Source of the DNA: SURF-21 sp964529285
GTDB taxonomy: Bacteria; Actinomycetota; Geothermincolia; Geothermincolales; RBG-13-55-18
Length of the DNA stretch: 64,000 nt
NCBI GenBank assembly: GCA_964529285.1
Contig: CAZGWK010000010.1
Span: 1-64,000 of the forward strand
Direction: 5' to 3'
Part shown: positions 16,785-26,600 of the stretch, piece after piece
Numbering within the stretch: the stretch's first letter is position 1
Layout: every line of letters begins with the position of its first letter
Notes under the pieces: model-generated
What the model was told of the DNA's origin: nothing
Databases searched by the model: none
Seen by the model: only the letters and a program-made list of their open reading frames with translations
Translations under genes and position numbers: made by a program

Positions 16785-16981
16785 ATGCGGGTACCCTCGC
16801 CCTTTTCGTCGCTGCCGTACCTGCTGGAAGGGGGAAGCACTCCGTCGCAGCGGTCATAAGGGATGTCCCGGATCTCCTCCTGGTCCTGGCAATGCTGAAA
16901 ACCCCGCAGCAAGGTCTTCAGGAGGCCGGTCCGGCGGTACGAGGAATTGATGAAGAGGCCCTTTGTGCGTTTCTTTTGCAT
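16763..16981 (-). CDS. Possible small hypothetical protein (72 residues)
   Basis: A leftward frame starting at ATG 16981 with a strong purine-rich site (GGGGAGGGAAGG) directly upstream. The product is basic (MQKKRTKGLFINSSYRRTG...) with no recognisable domain. The frame overlaps the possible terminator above. Only the ribosome site supports it. Confidence 0.25.
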   Translation of the reverse strand: MQKKRTKGLFINSSYRRTGLLKTLLRGFQHCQDQEEIRDIPYDRCDGVLPPSSRYGSDEKGEGTRIKKVASL

Positions 16982-17151
16982 CCTTCCCTCCCCTTTGCAA
17001 GTAATAAGTTTTGTATCCCATACACTTAGACGACTAATGTATCGGCATACAAGGCTGACCGGTTTAGTATGGTCAGGTAATCGTAACAGCATATATACGA
17101 TTTAGTAACAGCTTCGAAACACCCCCCCCTTCGCATGCGGAAAACCCCACA

Positions 17152-17221
17152 GATAGCTTCGCGCTATCGAGTTAAATTATCTGGGCTTGACGGGTCAATT
17201 GAACGGTTGAGCCCATTTTTT
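17152..17221 (+). terminator. Stem-loop plus intrinsic terminator upstream of the secreted protein gene
   Basis: A first hairpin GATAGC-TTCGC-GCTATC (17152-17168) is followed by GGGCTTGAC (17183-17191) pairing with GTTGAGCCC (17206-17214; two G-T pairs) and then ATTTTTT. It ends 109 bases before the start at 17330. The next promoter-like element lies after it, so it should end a transcript coming from upstream where I see no gene. A small RNA or conditional leader is possible. Confidence 0.5.
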
Positions 17222-17271
17222 AGACAGGATCCTGGGGGCATCGTGCGAAAACATATACAAAAAGATCTTGA

Positions 17272-17280
17272 TGGTATAGT
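17272..17280 (+). promoter_or_regulatory. Extended -10 promoter of the secreted caspase-like protein gene
   Basis: TGGTATAGT fits the TGn-TATAnT extended -10 form and lies 50 bases before ATG 17330, downstream of the intrinsic terminator. No strong -35 is present, as is usual for this promoter class. Confidence 0.45.
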
Positions 17281-17329
17281 ATGTCCGGGATTGTCACGGA
17301 TACAGCAGAACAAGCATCAGGGTGATGAC

Positions 17330-19651
17330 ATGACGAGACCTATAAAACCGCTGCTGGCGGCCTTGATAACGCTGGTCCTTGTCCTGCCCTTAGCCACACC
17401 CGCAACGACTCGCGAGGCGGCAGCGGCGACGGGTCCCAAGGCACTGCTGGTATTGTCCTTCGCGCCCGGTGAGAGCCTGAGAACGTCCTCCGTCTCGGAC
17501 CTGCAGTCTACGGTATCTAAGCTCTGGGAATACGGATTCGAGGTATCCATCCTCGACGCCTACAACGAGGCGGGGGTTATGGAGCCGTACCCCCATCACC
17601 AGCTGCATCAACACGTGGACGGAAACGCATATAACCTGGTTGTTTATTACGGTCACGGGAACGCCAGCCGTTGGGCGTTCTGCCTTCCCCAGGATACCGC
17701 GTGGGCAAGCCAGACCAGCACGCCCCAGGGTTGGGACGAGGCAAGGGAGTTCGGTGACCATCGCGCCCACTGGCAGGAAGAGGTCAGGCTGGCGAGCGAT
17801 GCCATGGTTGTGATGCGCCATACCTGTTACGCACAGGGATTGCAGGCATCGGATATGTGGAATGGAGCCCCGCTGCTGTCCGCGAGCGAAGTGGTGCGGC
17901 GCATAAACGAATATTCCTATACCTTCCTGCACCCAGCGACCGCGGCCGGCTCTTATACGGCCATGAACGTCGTCGGCAGCACGCCCTCTTACCTGGAGAA
18001 CCTCTTCAATAACTACGACGTCCCCATCGGCGAGCTCAGCGTGCCCGACCTTTCTTCGTCCTACCAGGCGGGAAGCGGTTACGCGCTCGTCTGTGGTGAG
18101 CATCATTACCTGGGGGGTTCTGGCATACTCTACCGTAAGAACCGCTTGCCGGGGAGTACGAACACCGCTGTCTGGGGCTCCCATGCATGGGCGGGCGACG
18201 CCGGGCTGACCGCGAGGGACGTGTGCGGGGGAGTACCCGGAGACGAGAACGGCGATGGGGACAACACAGACCTGGGAGAGCCGAACTTTCCCCACGACAG
18301 CAGGGACGTTTTCGCTTCCGGGGATACATCCTATAATTTCTTTCCCTTCGTCTGTATCGCCAACCCCAATGCCGCCGGCACCTGGGCCGAAGTGACCTTT
18401 TATGACCAAAACGGCGAGTACCTGACGCTCTATCGCGAGGTACCGGGCGATACGCGCATCACGCTGGACTGCAATGCCAATCGCTATTTGAGGGACAGAA
18501 ACCTCTCCGTGAGGGTGCGTTCGGTCGACGGCACTTCCCTCCTGGTCGAGAGGCCCATGTATTTCCGCTATCAGGGTTGGATGGATGGAGGATCGGACGC
18601 TTTCGGCTCCATCAGCCCGGCCGCATCGTGGTATTTTGCCGAGGGCTACGCATCGGAGTCCCAGCCGTTCAGGGAATATATCTGCCTGGGAAATTTCGGC
18701 ACCCAGGCTTCCCGGGGGACTATGACCCTCATCCCGGAGGACGGCATAGCGGTGGAGATCGATATCGCGGTCGAAGCGGGGGCCCGCAGGACCTACTACC
18801 TTAATTCCTATATCCAGGGAGAGGTCTCGGTGAAGGTCGAGACGGATGGACCGGTGGTCGCCGAGCGCTCCGTCTATTTTCGTTATAACTCACCCAACGG
18901 GGGCTTCACCGCGGACGGTGGGCACACCAAGCCGGGCTTGAATTCTCTCTCCACGCACTGGTATTTCGCCGAGGGCCACGTCAGCGGGGACTTCGATGAG
19001 TGGATCTCCATGGTCAACCTCGATGATGGGCCTGCATCGGTTGCCGTCACCTATATCACCCCGGCGGGTAAGGCTGGTACGCTCGAACTCGACGTACCGC
19101 CCGAGGCCCGCAGGACGGTTTTCGTAAACGAGGCATTCGCGGCCGCCACGGACGTATCGGTGGTCGTAGACTCGGATCGGCCCATAGCCTGCGAAAGGGT
19201 CATGTACTTCGACTACAACGGTTCCTGGGACGACGGACACGTTTCGCCCGGCAACGTAAGACCGTCGCTGGAATGGCGATTCGCCGAGGGCTCGACGTTC
19301 CCGGGTTTCAACGAGTACATCCTGATCGTAAACCCGGGAGACAGAGAGGCAATGGTAAGGGCCACCTATCTTCTGGGACCCGGCGAAGGGGCCCACAACG
19401 CGACCTATACCATCGGGCCGGGCTCCAGGGCAACGGTATACGTGAACGCCGAACTCTCCGCGCGGGGAAGCCCCTCCCAGGTAGCCCTGGAATTATCCTC
19501 CGACCAGCCCATAGTGGCCGAACGCGCCATGTATTTCGATATCGGCAGGGGAGGGGGCGGGAAAGAGCTTATCCGGGGCGGTCATGTATCCCTGGGGGTG
19601 CAGGCAGCGGCCCGGGAATGGTATTTCGCCGAGATGTATACGGGTAAATGA
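17330..19651 (+). CDS. Secreted caspase-like domain protein with C-terminal WYFAEG repeats
   Basis: A 773-residue exported protein. The signal peptide is at about residues 1-28 (MTRPIKPLLAALITLVLVLP..., cleavage likely after the Ala-rich stretch). Residues about 35-280 form a domain with alternating strands and helices. NLVVYYGHGN is near residue 105 and MVVMRHTCYAQG near 165, matching the His and Cys stations of caspase/gingipain-type peptidases (h-h-Y-x-GHG ... h-h-h-x-x-C). A short Asp/Asn-rich segment (GDENGDGDNTD) may bind calcium. About four beta-rich repeats of roughly 110 residues follow, each opening with W[YR]FAEG and ending in AERxMYFxY, then a shortened last one. No sorting signal or membrane anchor is seen. 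The peptidase role is inferred from two motifs only. Confidence 0.7.
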   Translation: MTRPIKPLLAALITLVLVLPLATPATTREAAAATGPKALLVLSFAPGESLRTSSVSDLQSTVSKLWEYGFEVSILDAYNEAGVMEPYPHHQLHQHVDGNAYNLVVYYGHGNASRWAFCLPQDTAWASQTSTPQGWDEAREFGDHRAHWQEEVRLASDAMVVMRHTCYAQGLQASDMWNGAPLLSASEVVRRINEYSYTFLHPATAAGSYTAMNVVGSTPSYLENLFNNYDVPIGELSVPDLSSSYQAGSGYALVCGEHHYLGGSGILYRKNRLPGSTNTAVWGSHAWAGDAGLTARDVCGGVPGDENGDGDNTDLGEPNFPHDSRDVFASGDTSYNFFPFVCIANPNAAGTWAEVTFYDQNGEYLTLYREVPGDTRITLDCNANRYLRDRNLSVRVRSVDGTSLLVERPMYFRYQGWMDGGSDAFGSISPAASWYFAEGYASESQPFREYICLGNFGTQASRGTMTLIPEDGIAVEIDIAVEAGARRTYYLNSYIQGEVSVKVETDGPVVAERSVYFRYNSPNGGFTADGGHTKPGLNSLSTHWYFAEGHVSGDFDEWISMVNLDDGPASVAVTYITPAGKAGTLELDVPPEARRTVFVNEAFAAATDVSVVVDSDRPIACERVMYFDYNGSWDDGHVSPGNVRPSLEWRFAEGSTFPGFNEYILIVNPGDREAMVRATYLLGPGEGAHNATYTIGPGSRATVYVNAELSARGSPSQVALELSSDQPIVAERAMYFDIGRGGGGKELIRGGHVSLGVQAAAREWYFAEMYTGK

Positions 19652-19672
19652 TTGACGCGTGCAGGACCGCAT

Positions 19673-22051
19673 TCAAGGGATTGAGAAACTGAATACGGAC
19701 CCGCCGCCCTCGCGGGGTTCGTACCATATCGTTCCGCCGTGCGAGCGCACGATCTCACTCGCGATATACAGACCCAACCCCATACCCGAAGCCGAGTGGT
19801 GGCGCGAGTCCTCCAGCTGGTAGAAACGCTCGAATATGCTCACGCGGTCCTTTTCCGGGACGCCCGAGCCGCGGTCCAGTACCGAGAAAACCGCTCCGCC
19901 GTCCCCTGGCCCGACCTCGATCTGTATGTCCGAAGCGGCGGGAGAGTAATTAACGGCGTTGTCCAGGAGTATAAGCAGGGCATCGACGAGTTTTTCCGCA
20001 TCCGCCTCGACCTCGCTAACTCCCTCAGCCAACGTTATGCTGAAATCGTTGCCGGACCCCTTTTCCCGCATCTGGCTCACCGCGGTGCGGATAAGGTGCT
20101 GCAATTCCACCGTGCCTTTTTCGACGGTGAAGTGGCCTCTCTCGATGCGCGAGAGGTCGAGGAGGTCGTTGATGGTCTTGGCCATCTTGTCGGCCTTGGC
20201 GTTGATGATCCTCATCTTATCCAGCTGCAGGTCGCTCATCTCCATGAGGTCTCCGAACTGGAAGGCGTCCGCGTAGCCCTTGATGATGGAGAGAGGGGTC
20301 CGCAGCTCGTGGGAGGCTATGTCCACGAAGTGGCGAATGCTCTCCTCGTGGGACAGGCGTTCCTCCTCGATGGTAAGGGCCCTGGAGAGCATCCCCATGA
20401 AGTGCATGTCCTCCTGGTCAAACGCCCCCGGCCCCCGGCCGTAAAGGCAGAGCGAGCCTACCGTCTTTCCGCCCAGGCGCGTCGGATATGCTAGAAACGA
20501 TCGGGACCCCGTGGCGGCCGCGAACGGGTCATTTGCGTAGCCCTCCTCGTCGATCTCGGTGATCATGCAGGCGGACTCCTCTCCCGAGCGGATCAGCCCG
20601 TAGCTTATGTAGTCCTCGGGATTATCCTGGATTACGAACCCCTGCCCTGGCCGCTCGGGCGAGAAGACGTACAGCCTCCCCTTGTCCAGCCGGGCGTAGA
20701 GCAGGCCGTGACCTTCCATGATATCCGCACCCGCTAGCGCGATGTTCCTGATATTCTCCAGGGGATCGGGACCGAGCTCCAGCATGCAGCGGTTGAACCT
20801 GTCCAGGCGCAGTTCCGCTCTCTTGCTCTCGGTTATATCCCGCGCCACGTTGGTGAATGCGATTATCTTTCCTTCCCGGTTATAGAGGGGAGCGCCGGTA
20901 ATGTCACCGATGGCAACACTGCCGTCCTTCCTGACAAAGCGGAGCTCGTCGTTTACTACTTCACCCCCGTGCAGCCTCTGGATATCCTGCAGCGTACGCT
21001 CGTAGTCATCCGGGTGCAGGATGTTGAGCTCGAGGATGTTGCGCCCCAGTATCTCTTGTTCCTCGTAACCGATCAATTCGCACGCCCTCTTGTTCACGCC
21101 GATAAGGTTGAAGCCGGTGTCGTAGGTGTAGATGGCCTCGCCCGTGAAATCGTAGATGAGGCGGTATTTCTCCTCGGATTCCCGCACCGCCTCCTCCCAC
21201 TGTTTGCGCTCGGTCACGTCGCGCGTATGGACCACTATCCCCTGCACGACGGGGTTATCCAGGAGGTTATTGGCGGCGGCTTCGTAGTAGTGCCACGTTC
21301 CGTCCCTGTGCTGCATGCGAAACTCCGCATACCTGGTCACGCCCTCTCTCTGCAGGGCATATGCGAAGGACTCCTCGCTGCCGCTTACATCGTCGGGATG
21401 GGCTAAATCCAAGAGCTTTTTTCCGACTATCTCCTCCGGCCGGTAACCGGCCGCCCGCTCCACGGAGGGACTGACGTAGAGTATGTTGCCGTCAGCGTCC
21501 AGGACGGTGATGATGTCGGAGGTGCTCTCGGTGAGGGAGCGGAAGTACTCCTCGCTGCGCTGCAGCTCCTCCTCCAGCTCCTTCTTTTCGCTTATGTCCC
21601 GCGCGTTGATGATGATGCCCTTGACCACCGGGTCTTGCAGCAGGTTACTGCCGATGGCCTCCATGTCGTGCCACGAGCCGTCCTGGTGGCGAACCCGGAA
21701 GTAGGTATAGCGGGAGAAACCCTCGCGGTCCACGCGCGAATAGTAAAAGTCCAGTGCGCGGTTCATATCCTCGGGATGGACGTAATCGAAAACCCTTGTC
21801 CCCAGGACCTCGGAGGGTTTATATCCGAGCATACGTTCGGCGGAGGGGCTGACGTAAAGGATCATTCCGCCGCGGTCGACCAGGAGGATGAGATCGAAGG
21901 AGAATTCGATGAGGTAGCGGGCGAGCGTTCCGCCGAGCGACGTTTCTATCTCAGGCCTGGCCGCTGCATTTCGCCGCGGAGCAGGGTCATCCTCACGCGC
22001 GGAAGGCGGTGATCTGCGGAACCAACCCCGCTTCTCTCTACTATCCTTCAT
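19673..22051 (-). CDS. Multi-PAS sensor histidine kinase
   Basis: A 792-residue kinase without obvious membrane helices, so probably cytosolic. Three PAS/PAC units (about 45-165, 170-290 and 295-415) share openings such as ILYVSPSAERMLGYKPSEVLG and end in REITE/DVTERKQ-like PAC helices. A GAF-like module follows (about 425-560). The HisKA domain has the phospho-acceptor His in IASHELRTPLS near residue 580. The ATPase domain shows the N box (LLDNAVNYSP), DRGSGVPEKD and GMGLGLYIASEIV. No response regulator lies next to it, so it is an orphan kinase. It converges on the secreted caspase-like gene with only 21 bases between the stops. Confidence 0.93.
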   Translation of the reverse strand: MKDSREKRGWFRRSPPSAREDDPAPRRNAAARPEIETSLGGTLARYLIEFSFDLILLVDRGGMILYVSPSAERMLGYKPSEVLGTRVFDYVHPEDMNRALDFYYSRVDREGFSRYTYFRVRHQDGSWHDMEAIGSNLLQDPVVKGIIINARDISEKKELEEELQRSEEYFRSLTESTSDIITVLDADGNILYVSPSVERAAGYRPEEIVGKKLLDLAHPDDVSGSEESFAYALQREGVTRYAEFRMQHRDGTWHYYEAAANNLLDNPVVQGIVVHTRDVTERKQWEEAVRESEEKYRLIYDFTGEAIYTYDTGFNLIGVNKRACELIGYEEQEILGRNILELNILHPDDYERTLQDIQRLHGGEVVNDELRFVRKDGSVAIGDITGAPLYNREGKIIAFTNVARDITESKRAELRLDRFNRCMLELGPDPLENIRNIALAGADIMEGHGLLYARLDKGRLYVFSPERPGQGFVIQDNPEDYISYGLIRSGEESACMITEIDEEGYANDPFAAATGSRSFLAYPTRLGGKTVGSLCLYGRGPGAFDQEDMHFMGMLSRALTIEEERLSHEESIRHFVDIASHELRTPLSIIKGYADAFQFGDLMEMSDLQLDKMRIINAKADKMAKTINDLLDLSRIERGHFTVEKGTVELQHLIRTAVSQMREKGSGNDFSITLAEGVSEVEADAEKLVDALLILLDNAVNYSPAASDIQIEVGPGDGGAVFSVLDRGSGVPEKDRVSIFERFYQLEDSRHHSASGMGLGLYIASEIVRSHGGTIWYEPREGGGSVFSFSIP

Positions 22052-22172
22052 GTAATACCCCGTGAGCTTTCAGGGCCAACTCCCCGTCCGTGGAAAGCCG
22101 TCCAGGTAATATTTACTATTTACGCTGCTGTTGCCGAAACGCGACCAGGGCATGGCGCTGCCCGGACGACCG

Positions 22173-22739
22173 TCAGTAAGGGTACCAATCGGGGGGCTCT
22201 ATGCCGGTGCCGAAATCCACGCCGTACCAGCCGCTGGGGCCCTTCTTCATAATGACGTAAGGGCTTTCGAGCGTTTCACTGGTGCAGACCGCTCTTCCCG
22301 CTGCTTCGTTTCCGTTGATAACGATGTTCTCGATCTTGAACTCCAGGCCGGGAGCCGAGTTCTGCTTAACGAAGGCGAGCATGGCTTCTTCCACCACCAC
22401 CGTCTCGTCGATCTCGCCTTCTTTCTCCTCTACGGCGTCCTCGTAACCGTCCTCGTAACCCTCCAGGTATCCCTCCTCGTAACCTGCCGCGTAGTCTTCA
22501 TTCCAGTTTTTTTCCACGTCCGGTTCGGGATCGTAGGACCCGTCCCGTCCGTCGGCATAACCCCGGTCGTATCCTTGCGCGTATCCTTCCACCAGCCCTA
22601 CGTCGTAGTCGGTCTGCGTGACGCCGCCGTCATCCCCGTTTCCGTTCTCCCCGTCTCCTTGCGAGCCGCCGCAGCCGACGCAACAGACAAGCAGTACCAG
22701 AATCGCCACAAGGAGCGTCAACGTGGCCGTCTTTCTCAT
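22173..22739 (-). CDS. Lipoprotein with GX3 (deca-GX3-like) repeats
   Basis: A 188-residue exported protein. ATG 22739 opens a signal sequence MRKTATLTLLVAILVLLVC ending at CVGCGGS, with a lipobox-like Cys near residue 23. Two Gly-x3-Gly-x3 tracts follow, GYAQGYDRGYADGRDG and YAAGYEEGYLEGYEDGYED, rich in Tyr and acidic residues. Such spacing resembles the deca-GX3 motif of Yae1-type proteins and may form helical surfaces. The C-terminal 75 residues form a compact domain (KIENIVINGNEAAGRAVCTSETLESPYVIMKK...). Function unknown; an envelope protein is likely. It sits between the histidine kinase and a GNAT gene in the same direction. Confidence 0.7.
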   Translation of the reverse strand: MRKTATLTLLVAILVLLVCCVGCGGSQGDGENGNGDDGGVTQTDYDVGLVEGYAQGYDRGYADGRDGSYDPEPDVEKNWNEDYAAGYEEGYLEGYEDGYEDAVEEKEGEIDETVVVEEAMLAFVKQNSAPGLEFKIENIVINGNEAAGRAVCTSETLESPYVIMKKGPSGWYGVDFGTGIEPPDWYPY

Positions 22740-22868
22740 CACAGCCTCCCTTATTGTGCGGGACCAGACTCGCTTACAACCATATTCTACTCCTGGCTCG
22801 TGGTTACTTGACACCCGCAGTTACGGCCAGCCGCGACCGGCGCCGCGTCCGCTGATGCCGCGCCACCT

Positions 22869-23501
22869 TCACAGCCGCATATAGAGCCTGAACATCCCGG
22901 GGGTATTGAACAGACTCATGAATTCTTCGTCCGTGTTTTCCTCTACGATCACGAAGCCCGCTTTCTCGTAGGCCCTCCGCGCCGGCGTGTTGCCGATGAG
23001 CATGTTGAGCTCGGCATGGTCGTAACCGGCCTCACGCCCCCGCTGGAGGATCTCCTCGAGCAGGGAAGTGATGACACCCCCGCCGCGGTAGTCGGGGAAC
23101 ACGGCGACGTGCTCTATGACCCAGGAGTCCTCGTAGTGCCTGGGGTTGACGCGGTGGAAAGGCTGCATCCTCGCATACATGGCCTTGCCCTCGGCGCGGT
23201 CAGTGCCTATCTCTATGAACGCATCGCGCAGTTTCGCACCGCCCGACTCGAGGTCGTTGAAGCCGCACAGGGAGCCCGCCACGCTCCCGCCCACCTCGCA
23301 TACCAGGTAGTGCGAATGGTGATACCACGAACGCGGCCTGGCGGTGAAGAGCGACGCAAGCTTGCGCAGCCTTTCCTCCATGCTTCCCGGGAACATGAGA
23401 TCGTATATGCAGGTCTCTACGTGGCTCTTGCCGGCCAGGTACATCAGTTCGGCAACCGCGGATGCATCTTGCGGCGCCGCCGGCCTTATGGCTGTATCCA
23501 A
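22869..23501 (-). CDS. GNAT-family N-acetyltransferase
   Basis: A 210-residue acetyl-CoA-dependent acetyltransferase. It opens with DTAIRPAAPQDASAVAELMY, the typical first strand and helix. The acetyl-CoA loop region is VFPDYRGGGVITSLLEEIL (VxPxxRGxGxxxxL type), followed by LNMLIGNTPARRAYEKAGFVIVEE. TTG 23501 is preferred because GGAAAGGAGC lies upstream; an ATG at 23531 would include that site. Substrate unknown. It stands alone between the GX3 lipoprotein and the helicase-nuclease genes. Confidence 0.85.
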   Translation of the reverse strand: MDTAIRPAAPQDASAVAELMYLAGKSHVETCIYDLMFPGSMEERLRKLASLFTARPRSWYHHSHYLVCEVGGSVAGSLCGFNDLESGGAKLRDAFIEIGTDRAEGKAMYARMQPFHRVNPRHYEDSWVIEHVAVFPDYRGGGVITSLLEEILQRGREAGYDHAELNMLIGNTPARRAYEKAGFVIVEENTDEEFMSLFNTPGMFRLYMRL

Positions 23502-23625
23502 TCTCTCAAGCTCCTTTCCGGGAGATCGCATCTGCTTCAGGGCATAGGTAGTTTGCCGCTCATGCCTTGAGCGGGCTCGCCCTTCTCATGATACCGTCTA
23601 CGGCAGCGGCGTGTACTCTTCATGC

Positions 23626-26600
23626 TCAAAACCCGGACGGGTCCCCGATCTGTACCGATGTGCCGTCGGTCGTGAAATAGATGTAAGCCTCGCTGACGGG
23701 TTCACCGCTGCAGCGCTCCCAGGCCTCCGCGTACAGCCGCACCTGGCCCGCGTAGCTTTGCGCGATATCCTGGTGGGTTCTTCCATGCGGGCGGTCCGTC
23801 TTGTAGTCCACCAGCACCCAGCCTCCTTCCTCACGGAAAACGAGGTCGATGGCGCCGCGCAGAATGGTGGGGGGTGCGCCATCCTCCTCCTGCACTATCT
23901 GGAAAGGGACCTCTACGAAGCGGGCCTTGCTGCTTGCGGCCCTGCGCCACATATCGGAATCCATGACGGAGCGCGCGAGGCCCGCCGCCTGCGGGGCAAG
24001 CGAGACGTCCAGGCCGGCATCAGCGAGGGCCGCCGCCGCCAGCCTTTCCATGTCCGTGCCCGGTTCGACCATCCCCGCCTCGAGCAGAAGATGGACGACC
24101 TCGCCCCACTCGACGCCGTGTTCGCCCGCAGCGGGGGGAGAAACCGGGGCTTCGCCGCTTTCCATCACGGCGACCTCCGGGAGCGCGGAGGTGGCGGGAA
24201 GCGAAAGGGCGTATTCCTTGGCGCCGCGCGCACCGTAGGTGGGCGTCCCGGCAAGGTCCAGGCGGGATGAGATAGCGGCGATCTCCCCGGCGATATCGGC
24301 CGGGCTGACAGTTTCCGTTTCCCGCTCGGGCGGCTCCTGCGGGCCGGGGTCGGGAAGGTCTTCGTCCTGACCAAGGAAGGGGTCGAAATGGCACCATGGA
24401 TTGCGGCTGTTCTGCTTGCAGCGCTGAGTGACGATGGTGGCGGCGCCGGCGCGTGTCGCGGCCACGTAGCGCAGGCGCAGAGCCTCCGCCTTGGCGAACT
24501 CCCTTTCCCTCTCCGCTATGGTCTCCCAATCCGCTGGATGTGCCAGCAGCTTGCCCTTGCCGTATTGCGTCTCTCCACGATATATGGCCAGATAACCGAG
24601 GATCCTTCCGCCGGAGCGGTCGATGTGCCTCTCCACCTCGTGCTCGTATTCCCCGGAGGGATCGGCCAGGAAGACAACGGCAGCCTCCAGCCCCTTGACC
24701 TTGTGCAGGTTCATGATGCGCACGGCGGGAAGAGACCCGGAGAGTGCCGAGATGCCATCGTATTTCTCCTCGCGCTGGACGAGCCTGCCCAGGTGCTCGA
24801 CGAGTTGCGCCGCGCTCCATATGTCCGGCTGCAGCGAGCGCAGCAGCTCGACGGCCTTGCCCAGGCTGCCCGCCTGGACGTCACCACCGGGTCTCGCCGC
24901 CGCCTGGGCGAAGAGGCCGAGGTCTGCGGCTATGCCCTCGCAGGCGGCCGCGAAGGGCAGGCGGGCGAGCCGCAGCGAGTAATCGCGCAAGCGAGCGAAT
25001 GAATCCTGCAGGTTTTCGCGGTCTGCCGCCCCCAGGCGATGCGGCACTCCTGCGTTGTAGTTGAAAGTGCCGCCTGCTTTCTTGCAGGCGTAGAGAGCGG
25101 CGTCGCTGACCCCGAATAGCTCGCTGCGCAGCGCCGCCACCAGGGCGGCGGGGTCGTCGGGGTGGGCTACCGCTCTCAGGCAGGTGTACAGGAGCGCGAG
25201 TTCCTCCAACTCATTGAGCGCCCATCCTCCCGTTACCCGGTGGGGTATGCCGTAACGCTGCAGAGCCCGAGCGTATATGCTGAGCTTCCCGGTATTGCGC
25301 GTAACGATCATGAAATCATCGGGCCTGGCTTCGCTTCCCATACCCTCGCCCAACTGTTTGTTGGTGCGGGGCACGGTAACCCCCCTGTCCAGGGCGCCGC
25401 GGATGGTGCGGGCGATGATATCGGCCTCCTCTTCCACGGCCTGCTCCATGCGGCTGCAGCGCTCCGGTATGCAGAGCCGGTAGATGCCGCAGAGCTCTCC
25501 GCCCGCACCTTCCTCCCTGCCCGCTTCGAGGCGTACGTAGGAAGGGGACTCCGGCGCGTCTGCAGGCGGGAAACGCAGAAGCGCCCTGCCGGAAGCGTCG
25601 CAGGACGGGTCGCCCGGCGCGAAAATCTCGTTGACCCAGGCGATGATGGGCGCCGCGGCGCGGAAATTGGCCGAGAGGTTGACCACCTCGCCGCCGCCGG
25701 CCACGACGGTCTGCTTGGCCTCGTTGTAAGTGACGATGTCGGCGCGGCGGAAACGGTATATGGACTGCTTCGGGTCACCCACCAGAAACAGGGAACCGGG
25801 CCTGGGCTTGCATTTCCGCCAGTCGGACTCCCCGGGGTCCGAGGATACCAGCAGGAAGATGACCTCCGCCTGGATGGGGTCGGTGTCCTGGAACTCGTCC
25901 ACCAGGAGGTGTGAGAAGCGGGATTGGAAATAACCCCTGACGGCGGGGTTCTCCCGCAGCAGCGCGGCTGACCTCATCAGAAGGTCCTGGAAATTGAGCT
26001 GACCCCGCTCGCGGCGCAGTTCGTCGTACCGTTCGCGGGCGGCGGTCATCAGGCGCATGACCGTTCTGTAACGCAGTTCGCGCCACGCCGCGAGGGCCGG
26101 CCTGGCCACGCCGTCGCGGAACCTCTCCCACGCTGCCTGCTCCTCCCTGGCGTCGTCAGCGCTGAAACGGCCCGTCTTTTTCCATTCCTTCAGGACCACC
26201 TTGGCCCCTTTGTCGAAAAACTCCAGCACCTCCATGAGTTGGTCGGGCCGGTCCAGGCGCTCGTAATGGGAGACGATACGCGGCATGCGTTTCAGCTGCG
26301 GGATAAGGGTGTCGTTTCCCGCCTCCCAGGGCAGCATGGGCGCGAGCGCGTTAATGCGCTCGAGGTACCTGTCGAGTTCCGAGCGGGCCCACTCGCAGTC
26401 CGGATGCACGTCCGCCGGGGGCAGGGGCCACTCCTGTACGTCGGGGAAATCCGCGAAATCCTCGAAGGCGCTCCTCAGGTCGGCGATCCTGAGACCGAGG
26501 CGGTCCAGGTCATCCAGGAAAGCGTGAGGATCGTCGGCTACCAGTCCCGACGCGAAGGCGTCCCAGGCTTCGGCACGCAGGCGGCGGTCGGCTTCCTCGT

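Larger units (their letters stand above)
16485..17151. other. Long region without a convincing gene
   Basis: No frame here has homologue-like composition together with a start signal, apart from the weak 73-codon frame on the minus strand listed separately. It is probably eroded coding DNA plus regulatory sequence. AT content rises after about 16980 towards the leader of the secreted protein gene. Confidence 0.4.

Noticed and set aside
17183..17214. Guanidine-II (mini-ykkC) riboswitch because of two ACGG segments
   Set aside because: The two ACGG sequences lie in one terminator hairpin, not in two separate hairpins before a ribosome site, and the downstream gene is not a guanidine exporter or carboxylase.
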